A stretch of DNA of 61,407 nucleotides, taken from a virus. The DNA lies in IMG/VR virus record IMGVR_UViG_3300023174_000176, positions 1-61,407 of that record; one strand, 5' to 3'. Each line of letters starts with the position of its first letter. Positions within the stretch are counted from its first letter, which is position 1. Below the pieces are notes generated by a model. That model worked only from the letters and a program-made list of their open reading frames with translations. It was not told where the DNA came from and did not search any database. Below, piece after piece: positions 24,759 to 33,113 of this stretch. Both the position numbers and the translations under genes were made by a program.

Positions 24759-27035
24759 GTGAATAATTCACCCGAAATTGAAGCCATTATTGAACAGGCA
24801 ATTGATTTTTCAAAACAGCGTAAACATCAATATTGTACTATTGAACATTTGTTATTGTCTCTAATAACACATACCCCATTTAAAAAATGTTTAGATAGCT
24901 TTGGGTGTGATACTCAAACTATGACACAAGAAGTTACTGCATACATTGATAGTTTACATGCTATTGTTGCAAAAGTAGAACCTGAGGTTCAAGTTCAACC
25001 ACGCAAAACAAATAGCTTAGAACGTGTAATGAATCGTTCAGTTACTCAAGTACTATTCACCGGACGTAGACAAGTTACAACTATTGATTTATATCTTTCT
25101 ATTTCCAGTGAAGGTAATAGTCATGCACATTACTTTTTATTAAAATATGGTATCAATAAAAATGATTTTGTTGCTCATTGGCAAAAAACATACAAGGGTG
25201 CAGAATTCACTACTAAACTTTCAGAAAATCAAGCTGATGAAATCTTAGAAGAATATACTACTAATCTAACCGATCTAGCACGTAATGGAAAATTAGAACC
25301 ATTAATCGGCAGAAGCAAAGAATTAGATGACATTGTTAATGTTCTTGCTAAAAGATTTAAATCAAATGTGTTAATGGTAGGTGATCCAGGTGTGGGTAAA
25401 ACAGCAATTGCTGAAGGTTTAGCTACAATGATTGCCGACAAAACTGTACCTGAATTCTTACATGACCATGAACTTTATTCACTTGAAGTGGGTGCATTAC
25501 TTGCGGGTAGTAAATATCGTGGGGATTTTGAAGAAAAAGTTAAAGCTGTATTAGATGCATTAAACACAAAAAAGAAATCAGTATTGTTTATTGATGAAGC
25601 ACATACTATGAAAGGTAGTGGTTCCTCAAGCAATGGTTCTATTGATTTTGCTAATATGATTAAGCCTGCAATTACTAAAGGCACATTGAAAGTTATTGCA
25701 AGTACCACTTGGGAAGAATATTACGAGAGTTTTGAAAAGGATCGTGCATTGATGCGTAGATTCTATCGTGTATCAATTGACGAACCATCACATGATAGTA
25801 CAATTCGTATCCTTAAAGGATTAAGCACACGGTTGAATGATTTTCATGAAGTTGAGATCAGTGAAGAAGCGGTAACTGCGGCTGTAGATAGTTCTGCACG
25901 TTATATTCATGACCGTAAAAATCCAGACAAATCAATTGATTTACTTGATGCGGCTTGTGCTAAACAACGTGTTGCAGGTAATAAAGGTGCAATCATTACT
26001 AAAGACCTAATACATGAACAAGTTGAACGATTTACTGGTGTGCCTGCTGACAAACTAAACGGTGACAACATGGATCGTATTCAAACACTTGAAGTTAACA
26101 TCAAGGGTAAACTGTATGGACAAGATGAAACCGTTGAACAAGTCTTAGAACGTGTTTATGTTAGTTTTGCTGGCATTGGTAATGAATCTAAACCAACAGC
26201 AAGCTTTATCTTCTTAGGCCCAACAGGTACAGGTAAAACAGAATTGGCTAAGTTGTTAAGTAAAAATCTTGACATGCCATTACTCAAATATGATATGTCA
26301 GAGTATAGCGAAAAGCATTCAGTATCAAGTTTGATTGGTCCTCCCCCTGGCTATGTTGGCTTCGGTGATAGTCAAGTGGGCGGTGGACGATTAATCAATG
26401 ACTTAAGTAAGAATCCACATAGTATTCTGTTGTTTGATGAGGTTGAAAAAGCACACCCGGATATCTTTAACATCTTCTTACAAATGCTTGATGAAGGACG
26501 TATTACCGGTAGTAATGGTAAAGAAGTTAACTGTAAGAATACTATCATTATTATGACAAGTAATTTGGGTAGTGCTGATAGCGAGAAAAACAACATTGGA
26601 TTTGGGAATCAAGAAAAGACAGGTGAAGATGATAAAGCTATCAAAGAATTCTTTAAACCAGAATTTAGAAATCGTGTTGATTTGATTTGCAAATTTAATA
26701 AACTTGATTTCTTGGCAATTAAGAAAATTGTTGTTAAGTTTACTGAAGAATTGAAGAAATCATTACTAGAGAAACATAACATTAGTTTGAACCTAAGTGA
26801 GCCGGTAGTTGATTATTTGGGTGACAAAGGCTATGACAAAAAGATGGGTGCTCGTCCATTAAGTCGTAAGATTGATGAGTTGATTCGTGTCCCGTTAAGT
26901 AAGAAAGTATTGTTTGAACGTATCAAAAATGCATCAGTAACCTGTGTGTTAATTGATGATAAGATTGAGTTTAATGTAGTACAAAAATCTATTGCGAAAG
27001 TAGGAGAAGATGGGATTATTGAAGTCAACCTATAA
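24759..27035 (+). CDS. ClpA-like AAA+ unfoldase
   Basis: A 758-residue Clp/Hsp100 ATPase. It has an N-terminal Clp_N-like domain (residues 1-145), a first AAA module (Walker A GDPGVGKT 208-215, Walker B VLFIDE 275-280) and a second (GPTGTGKT 487-494, LLFDE 557-561), with no ClpB middle domain. An IGF tripeptide (613-615) lies where ClpA carries its ClpP-binding loop. ClpA feeds unfolded proteins to ClpP; no clpP is in the window, so host ClpP may be used. Start is GTG with RBS AAAGGAACTG. Length matches E. coli ClpA (758). Confidence 0.92.
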   Translation: MNNSPEIEAIIEQAIDFSKQRKHQYCTIEHLLLSLITHTPFKKCLDSFGCDTQTMTQEVTAYIDSLHAIVAKVEPEVQVQPRKTNSLERVMNRSVTQVLFTGRRQVTTIDLYLSISSEGNSHAHYFLLKYGINKNDFVAHWQKTYKGAEFTTKLSENQADEILEEYTTNLTDLARNGKLEPLIGRSKELDDIVNVLAKRFKSNVLMVGDPGVGKTAIAEGLATMIADKTVPEFLHDHELYSLEVGALLAGSKYRGDFEEKVKAVLDALNTKKKSVLFIDEAHTMKGSGSSSNGSIDFANMIKPAITKGTLKVIASTTWEEYYESFEKDRALMRRFYRVSIDEPSHDSTIRILKGLSTRLNDFHEVEISEEAVTAAVDSSARYIHDRKNPDKSIDLLDAACAKQRVAGNKGAIITKDLIHEQVERFTGVPADKLNGDNMDRIQTLEVNIKGKLYGQDETVEQVLERVYVSFAGIGNESKPTASFIFLGPTGTGKTELAKLLSKNLDMPLLKYDMSEYSEKHSVSSLIGPPPGYVGFGDSQVGGGRLINDLSKNPHSILLFDEVEKAHPDIFNIFLQMLDEGRITGSNGKEVNCKNTIIIMTSNLGSADSEKNNIGFGNQEKTGEDDKAIKEFFKPEFRNRVDLICKFNKLDFLAIKKIVVKFTEELKKSLLEKHNISLNLSEPVVDYLGDKGYDKKMGARPLSRKIDELIRVPLSKKVLFERIKNASVTCVLIDDKIEFNVVQKSIAKVGEDGIIEVNL

Positions 27036-27735
27036 CATACCCGGCATTGATTTTTACGATTACCGTGATAGTGATTACTATGGTAAATACAAGTATCGTG
27101 TAAGATTTTCTTTAGAGGGTGTTAGATATGCTATGTATGAAAAAAACTTTGACGGGCTAATGAAGCGATATAATCTCTTAACTGGTTGGAAAAAGATTAA
27201 AGACGCAGATAGACCAATTGTTACAGAGAATCTAGAGGCTCTACAGAAGTTTATAGATTTTCGTAATATGCTTAAGGAAAACAATACTGGATTAGTTCGT
27301 ATTGAATCTAGTAAGATATCAATCTTTAGTAATGATTTAGCCGTATTAAAGACAAGTGAAAGTATTAAAGATAGTATCTCTTATGATTATACAGAAGTTC
27401 AAACAAATAATTTTGTAGGAATAAAGTCGTTTGTCAACGATCCTAAACATAAGTATAGGGTTTATTTAAAATCTAAAATGATTAAAAACTCATTTATAAC
27501 GCAATTAGATGAGTTATTAAAACGTTATAAAGAGTTACATCCTAGCCCGTCATTAAAATATTGGATACAGGGATACAATAATAATGCTCCTTCGTGGAGT
27601 TGGCGTTATAGATTTACAAATCCTAATCATTTCATTGATTATGATGACGAGAGTACATTGAGTTATTTGGCATTAATGCATGGCGAATATCTCGGAAAAC
27701 GCTATAAATTAGAAAAACGCCCTGAACCTATCTAA
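27010..27735 (+). CDS. Hypothetical protein overlapping clpA end
   Basis: A 241-residue protein of unknown function starting inside the end of the ClpA-like gene (26-base overlap; RBS AGGAGA). It seems to hold two similar halves: YGKYKYRVRFSLEGVRYAMY and FDGLMKRYNLLTGWKK in the first, KHKYRVYLKSKMIKNSFITQ and LDELLKRYKELHPSPS in the second, which suggests an internal duplication. The C-terminus is aromatic-rich (SWSWRYRFTNPNHFIDYDDE). No catalytic motif recognised. Confidence 0.75.
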   Translation: MGLLKSTYNIPGIDFYDYRDSDYYGKYKYRVRFSLEGVRYAMYEKNFDGLMKRYNLLTGWKKIKDADRPIVTENLEALQKFIDFRNMLKENNTGLVRIESSKISIFSNDLAVLKTSESIKDSISYDYTEVQTNNFVGIKSFVNDPKHKYRVYLKSKMIKNSFITQLDELLKRYKELHPSPSLKYWIQGYNNNAPSWSWRYRFTNPNHFIDYDDESTLSYLALMHGEYLGKRYKLEKRPEPI

Positions 27736-27738
27736 AAT

Positions 27739-27746
27739 GATAAATA
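27739..27746 (+). promoter_or_regulatory. Late promoter candidate (GATAAATA)
   Basis: GATAAATA directly after the stop of the 27010 gene and 24 bases before the ATG at 27771. The leader has a short ATGGAG that may act as RBS. Confidence 0.65.
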
Positions 27747-27770
27747 CTCTAATAAAATGGAGTATTTACC

Positions 27771-27935
27771 ATGGCAAAGATTGTCGAAGACGTAATCGTC
27801 ATCAAATTTAGTAAAATCGTTAAGGACAGCGAACAGGGTTCTAGTATTGCTAGTTCTGAAGTACAGCTAGCCTTAGAACAAGTAGCCCAAGAATTAGTGG
27901 GCGATAGTGTAGTAGTTGAAGTGGTACAAGCATAA
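27771..27935 (+). CDS. Small (54-residue) phage protein
   Basis: A short gene encoding MAKIVEDVIVIKFSKIVKDS, then a helix SSEVQLALEQVAQELVG and a beta-like end VVVEVVQA. It has a good late promoter, fills an otherwise empty 200-base gap, and its stop overlaps the next ATG (TAATG). I recall similar tiny proteins in front of comparable structural genes of marine phages. Function unknown. Confidence 0.75.
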   Translation: MAKIVEDVIVIKFSKIVKDSEQGSSIASSEVQLALEQVAQELVGDSVVVEVVQA

Positions 27936-28321
27936 TGAGCCAAACAACTACACTTATATTATTGCCGCAAACAGCATATCTTAATCCTGGCAATGGTGCA
28001 CCCTATACAGTTACGGGTAATAGTCAGCCTGCTGCCGCATATTATTTAGGTAATAGAGATTTACAAACAGTTAATATTAACTTGACAAATTGTACAGGTA
28101 ATATTACTATTGAGGCTAGTTTAGCTACTACTCCAACTAGTACTGATTGGTTTAAAGTATATGAGTTAGAAGCTAATGCTAATGCCGCTAGTAATAGTGC
28201 ACCGCAAATTGCTAGCAATGCTTCTGTGTATACAAATGTTAATGGCAACTTTGTTTATATGAGAGCAAGGGTAGTAGACTTTCAAGGTGGATTAGTTAAT
28301 TTTGTAAAATTAAGTTATTGA
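27935..28321 (+). CDS. Small structural-type protein
   Basis: A 128-residue beta-rich protein, Asn/Ala/Thr-rich (TVTGNSQPAAAYYLGNRDLQ; VYTNVNGNFVYMRARVVDFQ). Composition resembles the virion proteins elsewhere in the window. It is coupled to the preceding small gene and one base from the following large gene. A virion role is inferred only from composition and a shared late promoter. Confidence 0.7.
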   Translation: MSQTTTLILLPQTAYLNPGNGAPYTVTGNSQPAAAYYLGNRDLQTVNINLTNCTGNITIEASLATTPTSTDWFKVYELEANANAASNSAPQIASNASVYTNVNGNFVYMRARVVDFQGGLVNFVKLSY

Positions 28322-28322
28322 T

Positions 28323-30287
28323 ATGCGTAAAATTGTTATTATGCCGGGAGGCTTTCATCCTTTTCATGCAGGCCATGCCGCACTATATAAAAGTGCAGTA
28401 ACGGCATTTAATGATGCCGATGTATATGTAGCCGCTACTAATGATACAAAAACAAGACCGTTCCCTTTTGCTATCAAAGAAAAGTTAGCAAAACTTGCAG
28501 GTGTAGCTGATAAACACTTTATACAAGTTAAAAGTCCCTTTCAACCTAGAGAAATAACCGATCACTATAATCCTGAAGAAGATGTATTAATCTTTGTTCG
28601 TAGCGAAAAAGATCGTAATGAAAGTCCTAAACCAGGTGGCACAAAGAAAGATGGCACACCAGCTTATTTTCAACCATGGACTGGGAAAAATGTACAACCA
28701 TTTGGTAAACAAGCATATATTGCTTATTTACCTACAGTAGAGTTTGGTCCTGGTATAACAAGTGCGACTGAGATACGTAATGCTTGGCCTACATTGAATG
28801 ACAAACGTAAGACCGCAATGGTTATGAGTTTATATCCAGTAACTCAAAAGAATCCTAAGCTTGCTGATAATGTTGTTAAGATGTTAGATATGGGTATGGG
28901 TAATGAGTTAGCAGAAACTATTAAAAAAGTTGAGCCGATATCACCGTTTGTACCTATACAACAAACAATAATACAACCTAAACAACATGTACACAATCCT
29001 CTTGAAAAGAAAACAACTCCTGCAGTAGTAAATCATATTAAACCAAAAGAAGTTAAAGAATTTGCTCCTCCTAGCGGTGATGGCGGTGGTGAAAATGAAA
29101 GAAGTCGTAGAATAAGAAAACTATTAGAAATTGCTATACAAGTAGCAAAAGAAAAAAATGTTGACGAATTAGGCATGATACATGCTATGAATATGATAGC
29201 AGGTGATGACTTTTTCAATACAGCGGTTGAAGGTATACTACCAGATATAACAGATAAAGAATATATGTTTGTGCTACAGAGTGCTTATAAAACAGTAAAG
29301 CAAGGTTTAGCAGAAGGAAAGAGAAAAAAGAAAAGTAGAAAACGTAGTCTTGGAAGATACTTCTTTCCGGGTTATAGTTACTACGGTGGTAGTGGGGAAT
29401 CCGGTGAGGGTGGAGGAGATGGCGGTGGTGAAGGTGTGGCGGAAGGTGATGTTGTACCATTCAAACAACCATCAAAAACATTGACGTGGCAACAATTACC
29501 TAGAGATATTTTATTACTAGCTAATGATTGGTTCTGGGCAAGTGAAGATAACTCAGGACTTGCCGCTACTATAGATCCTGAAGGCTTTGGTAATGGTACT
29601 GCTAATGATGTAAAATATTTAACAGCAAAACTTCAACAAAAAGGTTGGACAATAGATTTTAATGATGAATATGATGGTCCAGGCGAGTTCAATCTAAGAC
29701 TTACTAATAAGCGTGGTCAAACTATATTGTTGCCTATTGAAGATGCTCAGACCTTTACTGGCTGGGCGAAGGGTACTAGTCAGTATGATTTAGAAGAAGG
29801 TCCTGTAGTTAAACGTATTGTTAATCCTACTATGATTAATATATATGTAAGACCAGGTGGTAACAAACCTCCTTTACTTGTTGCAACAGATATTCCTTAT
29901 AAAATATTTGATAAGTATGTAAACAAAGCTATTCAGAAATACCCACAGTTTAAACAAACTGATTTCTCATTTAAATCATCAGATAAAATAACTGAGTTTG
30001 CTCCACCGGGCAGTAATGATAGAGAGCCTGATGAAGAAAAAGTTCTACGTAAATTAGCCGCACAGTGGTGGAACGGCACGGAACAACAAATGATTAAAGC
30101 TGAACGAACATTAGAAGCAATGGGTTGGGAAATAGGTCAAGATGAGTCCGGTGACGATGATGCAGGTGTATTTGTAATACGTGCAGGTGATGAGAACGGT
30201 GATACTTACATTGCATTTACGAATAGTGAATTGCAGTTGGATGAAGTACGTTTGTCCGAAAGTGCTGATTACTTAGAAGAAAAATAA
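28323..30287 (+). CDS. Nucleotidylyltransferase (HxGH class) fused to virion-type modules
   Basis: A 654-residue protein. Residues 1-170 form a cytidylyltransferase/NMNAT/PPAT-like domain: FHPFHAGH (HxGH at 15-18) and ITSATEIR (146-152) match the nucleotide-binding HxGH and ISSTxxR motifs. The rest is unrelated: EFAPP linkers (near 246 and 562), a helical segment (NERSRRIRKLLEIAIQVAKE), a basic then Gly-rich stretch (RKKKSRKRSLG; GGSGESGEGGGDGGG) and two small alpha/beta domains. LAEG and VAEG sites flank the Gly-rich part and resemble T4 prohead-protease sites. Possibly an enzyme carried in the virion. Substrate unknown. Confidence 0.78.
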   Translation: MRKIVIMPGGFHPFHAGHAALYKSAVTAFNDADVYVAATNDTKTRPFPFAIKEKLAKLAGVADKHFIQVKSPFQPREITDHYNPEEDVLIFVRSEKDRNESPKPGGTKKDGTPAYFQPWTGKNVQPFGKQAYIAYLPTVEFGPGITSATEIRNAWPTLNDKRKTAMVMSLYPVTQKNPKLADNVVKMLDMGMGNELAETIKKVEPISPFVPIQQTIIQPKQHVHNPLEKKTTPAVVNHIKPKEVKEFAPPSGDGGGENERSRRIRKLLEIAIQVAKEKNVDELGMIHAMNMIAGDDFFNTAVEGILPDITDKEYMFVLQSAYKTVKQGLAEGKRKKKSRKRSLGRYFFPGYSYYGGSGESGEGGGDGGGEGVAEGDVVPFKQPSKTLTWQQLPRDILLLANDWFWASEDNSGLAATIDPEGFGNGTANDVKYLTAKLQQKGWTIDFNDEYDGPGEFNLRLTNKRGQTILLPIEDAQTFTGWAKGTSQYDLEEGPVVKRIVNPTMINIYVRPGGNKPPLLVATDIPYKIFDKYVNKAIQKYPQFKQTDFSFKSSDKITEFAPPGSNDREPDEEKVLRKLAAQWWNGTEQQMIKAERTLEAMGWEIGQDESGDDDAGVFVIRAGDENGDTYIAFTNSELQLDEVRLSESADYLEEK

Positions 30288-30288
30288 T

Positions 30289-30318
30289 TTGACTCACTTG
30301 TTTTGATGTAAATAATAC
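30289..30318 (+). promoter_or_regulatory. Possible sigma70-type promoter
   Basis: TTGACT (30289-30294) and TAATAC (30313-30318) with an 18-base spacer, 20 bases before the ATG at 30339. RBS AGAGGATC follows. The -10 match is only fair. Confidence 0.4.
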
Positions 30319-30338
30319 TATCTTAACAAGAGGATCAA

Positions 30339-31319
30339 ATGGCAACAAAGAAAACAACTGAAAAGGCAATTGCTAAACCAGCAAAAGCCGCAACAAAAAC
30401 ACCTGCTACTAAAGCACCAGCAAAATCAACTAAAGCTACTAAAGAACCTAAAACTGTTCCGGTAGAAAAAGTACAAGAAATTGCTGACCAAGCTCAGGCA
30501 GCACAAAATCAAGCACCTACTCCCGGTCAAGTACAAGTTAACGTAGACTTTTTACGTACAACTAAAGTACATATTGCTATGCCATGTTATGGTGGTATGC
30601 TAACAGAATCAACATTCATGTCATTCATCAAGTGGGCTAATACTGCCCGTCAACTTGGTATTGATTGGACATTAGAAACAATGGTTAATGAATCACTCAT
30701 TAGCCGAGCACGTAATACACTAACTGCAAAGTTCTTGGACATGCCAGATGCAACACACTTATTCTTTGTTGACGCTGACATTGGCTGGGAACCATGGCAC
30801 TTGTTAGTATTACTAAACCGTGATGTTGATGTTATCGGTGGATTATATCCGATGAAGACAATGCCAATCAAATGGGTTGTTAATGGATTTGAAGGTGCAG
30901 AAGAAGGCACTGATGGATTGCAAGAAGTATCTAAAGCAGGTACAGGTTTCTTGTTGATGAAGAAACATGTATTTGAAAAGATGAAGTCTCATCCTGCAGT
31001 TAAACAATATAAGAATGACATTGGTTTAGATCCAAAGTTTGATCAACACTTAAAGACTTACTTTGATACGGCAGTTCGTCAAAATCGCTATTATAGCGAG
31101 GATTGGACGTTCTGCGAGAACCATAGAGATTTGGGAGGTAGAATTTGGGTAGACAAGCGTGTATTATTGCGCCACAGTGGTAGTTATGTGTTCTGCCAAG
31201 AGAACCAAGAACACTTGATGAAAACAATCGGACCTATGTTCTTAGAACAGCAACAACAGGCTGGTTTAAAACTAGTTGACAAAGACGGCAACGAAGTTAA
31301 ATCAATTAAAGTGCAATAA
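30339..31319 (+). CDS. GT-A type glycosyltransferase with histone-H1-like N-terminal tail
   Basis: A 326-residue protein. Residues 1-65 are Lys/Ala/Pro/Thr-rich, like a histone H1 tail (EKAIAKPAKAATKTPATKAP). From residue 75 it is a GT-A glycosyltransferase-like domain: VHIAMPCYGGMLTESTFMSF, ETMVNESLISRARNTLTAKF, and the metal-binding DxD in FFVDADIGW (145-147); GGLYPMKTMPIKW is shared with the 43506 protein. A basic tail could hold the enzyme on DNA, making DNA glucosylation one option; modification of protein or LPS is another. An intrinsic terminator follows. Confidence 0.82.
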   Translation: MATKKTTEKAIAKPAKAATKTPATKAPAKSTKATKEPKTVPVEKVQEIADQAQAAQNQAPTPGQVQVNVDFLRTTKVHIAMPCYGGMLTESTFMSFIKWANTARQLGIDWTLETMVNESLISRARNTLTAKFLDMPDATHLFFVDADIGWEPWHLLVLLNRDVDVIGGLYPMKTMPIKWVVNGFEGAEEGTDGLQEVSKAGTGFLLMKKHVFEKMKSHPAVKQYKNDIGLDPKFDQHLKTYFDTAVRQNRYYSEDWTFCENHRDLGGRIWVDKRVLLRHSGSYVFCQENQEHLMKTIGPMFLEQQQQAGLKLVDKDGNEVKSIKVQ

Positions 31320-31322
31320 AAT

Positions 31323-31346
31323 AAAGCCCCGAAAGGGGCTTTTTTA
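31323..31346 (+). terminator. Intrinsic terminator with GAAA tetraloop
   Basis: AAAGCCCC (31323-31330) and GGGGCTTT (31335-31342) enclose the tetraloop GAAA and run into Ts. It ends the glycosyltransferase unit. Confidence 0.92.
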
Positions 31347-31382
31347 ATGTACATATTGTCATATGTTTGTCACAATATTCCA

Positions 31383-31390
31383 AATAAATA
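31383..31390 (+). promoter_or_regulatory. Late promoter candidate (AATAAATA), leaderless spacing
   Basis: AATAAATA ends four bases before the preferred ATG at 31395 and follows the terminator. Confidence 0.5.
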
Positions 31391-31394
31391 CAAG

Positions 31395-32258
31395 ATGAAA
31401 ACATATCGCAGTATCTTTGTTAGTGATGTTCACCTTGGTACCAAAGATAGTCAAGCTGGTAAGTTAAACAATTTTCTTAAACACAATAGTTGTGACACAT
31501 TATATCTAGTAGGAGATATAATAGATGCTTGGAGAATACAACAAAACAAATGGCGTTGGAAGCAAAGCCACACCAATGTGGTACGTAGGGTATTGGGGCA
31601 CGCCAAGCGTGGTACCAGAGTTGTTTACATAGCAGGCAATCACGATGAGTTTCTTAGACCAATGATTCCATATGGATTTAGTTTTGGTCTAGTAGAAATA
31701 CACAATCAAATAGAACATATAGGGGTTGATGGTAAACATTACTTAGTTACACACGGTGATTTGTTTGATGGTATTACAAGACTTGCACCGTGGATAGCAT
31801 TTTTAGGAGACAAAGCATATGATTTCATTTTATCGCTCAATAGTAAGTTCAATTGGATCCGTCATCGCATGGGTTTTGGGTATTTTAGTCTTAGTAAATA
31901 TCTTAAATACAAAGTAAAAAAAGCCATAGATTTTATGTTTCAGTTTGAAAAAAATCTTGCTGGCTATTGTAAGAAGCGTGGCTTTGATGGTGTGATTTGT
32001 GGACATATACATCATGCTGAAATAAAAACTATAGATGGTATCACATATATGAATGATGGTGACTGGGTTGAAAGTTGTACAGCATTAGTTGAACATCATA
32101 ACGGTAATTGGGAAATAATCACATGGACTAAGGAGAGTGACAATGTGGATATTGATAATAATGGCAGTTCACTTAAACGACTCAAAAGACGTGCCGGGAC
32201 GGATAGAACTGACGTTCCAAGATCAACAGTCTTGCCAACAGGCATTAAGTACAATTAA
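31395..32258 (+). CDS. LpxH-like UDP-2,3-diacylglucosamine hydrolase / metallophosphoesterase
   Basis: A 287-residue calcineurin-like phosphoesterase. Metal-binding motifs: SDVHLG (Asp11, His13), GDIIDAW (Asp41), GNHDEF (81-86), THGDLFD (His120) and CGHIHHAE, with the family ending YMNDGDWVESCTALVEH. This pattern matches the long LpxH-type proteins of proteobacteria that cut UDP-diacylglucosamine in lipid A synthesis. ATG at 31395 gives the usual start (MKTYRSIFVSDVHLG); an in-frame ATG at 31347 lies at the terminator. It is followed by a GT2 enzyme, so host surface remodelling is plausible. The end overlaps a small gene by 116 bases. Confidence 0.85.
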   Translation: MKTYRSIFVSDVHLGTKDSQAGKLNNFLKHNSCDTLYLVGDIIDAWRIQQNKWRWKQSHTNVVRRVLGHAKRGTRVVYIAGNHDEFLRPMIPYGFSFGLVEIHNQIEHIGVDGKHYLVTHGDLFDGITRLAPWIAFLGDKAYDFILSLNSKFNWIRHRMGFGYFSLSKYLKYKVKKAIDFMFQFEKNLAGYCKKRGFDGVICGHIHHAEIKTIDGITYMNDGDWVESCTALVEHHNGNWEIITWTKESDNVDIDNNGSSLKRLKRRAGTDRTDVPRSTVLPTGIKYN

Positions 32259-32313
32259 GTACAAGTTGAAGTTTGACAATTTTAAGGTAATAGCAGAATG
32301 CAAGAAACAATAA
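32143..32313 (+). CDS. Small overlapping gene, 56 residues, membrane/secretion-like start
   Basis: A +1-frame ORF within the end of the LpxH-like gene and the start of the GT2 gene. It has a strong RBS (AAGGAG) seven bases before ATG. The peptide starts MWILIIMAVHL, then has QDQQSCQQALSTIKYKLKF and ends VIAECKKQ. Small phage proteins with a MW-hydrophobic start, two spaced Cys and a CxK-type end are familiar to me from aquatic phages; I read this one as real. Function unknown. Confidence 0.6.
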   Translation: MWILIIMAVHLNDSKDVPGRIELTFQDQQSCQQALSTIKYKLKFDNFKVIAECKKQ

Positions 32314-33014
32314 GTAATAAAATAACTATCGTAGTACCTTGCAAGAATGAAGAAGATTATATTCATCATTTGTTAGACGCACTACGCTTACAATATATTG
32401 GTGATACTAGAGTTATCATTGCTGACTGTTCTACTGATAATACTAGAAAAGTCATTAAAGATAATAGTTATTCATTGAATGTTGAAATCATCGATGGCGG
32501 ACCTGTTAGTATTGCTAAGAACAATGGGGCACGATTAGTTACTACCCCATACATACTATTCATTGATGCTGACGTTCGTTTCTTTAAGAATAATGTAATA
32601 AAAGATGCAGTTAAGGCAATAGAATCAAAAAACTTAGATTTGATTGGATTAAACATCAAGTCTTATGATAATGATATACGAGCAAGCATCGGGTTCACTA
32701 TTTTTAATATTATAAATCATATATTGAAATATTCCAGTCCATTCGCAATTGGAGCATTTATGTTAACCCGCAGAGATAAGTTTGAAGAATTAGGTGGCTT
32801 TCCTGAAAAGACTGTTACATCTGAGGACTATTTCTTATCCAGAATGTATAGTCCTAAAAAGTTTAAAATCGTTAATCATTATTTTGGACAAGATAGTCGC
32901 AGATTTAAAAAGATGGGATACTTTGGTATGGGGTGGTATCTCATTAAGAACTTTATCAATCGCAACAATAAGAAATATTGGGACAAATTAGATGGATCTA
33001 AATACTGGAGTTAA
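32298..33014 (+). CDS. Family 2 glycosyltransferase
   Basis: A 238-residue GT2 protein: ITIVVPCKNEEDYIHHLLDA at the nucleotide-binding start, RVIIADCSTDNT, and the DxD in LFIDADVRF near residues 91-95; later TSEDYFLS corresponds to the acceptor/base ED motif. A hydrophobic stretch (ASIGFTIFNIINHIL) near residue 130 may touch the membrane. The start overlaps the small gene at 32143. Together with the LpxH-like enzyme it suggests changes to host or virion glycans. Confidence 0.88.
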   Translation: MQETISNKITIVVPCKNEEDYIHHLLDALRLQYIGDTRVIIADCSTDNTRKVIKDNSYSLNVEIIDGGPVSIAKNNGARLVTTPYILFIDADVRFFKNNVIKDAVKAIESKNLDLIGLNIKSYDNDIRASIGFTIFNIINHILKYSSPFAIGAFMLTRRDKFEELGGFPEKTVTSEDYFLSRMYSPKKFKIVNHYFGQDSRRFKKMGYFGMGWYLIKNFINRNNKKYWDKLDGSKYWS

Positions 33015-33018
33015 AACG

Positions 33019-33080
33019 GACACAAAATAGCGTGTCGCTGGATTTGCGTAACCAGCAATAAGGGCCTTAGGGCCCTTATT
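33019..33080 (+). other. Three back-to-back hairpins, the last terminator-like
   Basis: GACAC/GTGTC (33019-33036), GCTGG/CCAGC (33037-33056) and AATAAGGGCC/GGCCCTTATT (33057-33080, loop TTAG) follow each other without gaps in the 103-base interval between genes. The third is a 10-bp stem followed by TTATTT-like sequence and likely terminates the GT2 transcript. The whole could be a small structured RNA or 3' end protector. Confidence 0.55.
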
Positions 33081-33105
33081 TATTACATGCTATAATATAA
33101 GTATT

Positions 33106-33113
33106 GATAAATA
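33106..33113 (+). promoter_or_regulatory. Late promoter candidate (GATAAATA), leaderless spacing
   Basis: GATAAATA ends four bases before the ATG at 33118. TATAAT at 33091-33096 upstream may be a host-type -10, but no matching -35 is seen. Confidence 0.6.

Noticed and set aside
31347-31394. Upstream ATG of the LpxH-like gene
   Set aside because: The start sits on the T-run of a terminator and the extra 16 residues do not look like the family, whose members start close to YRSIFVSDVHLG.
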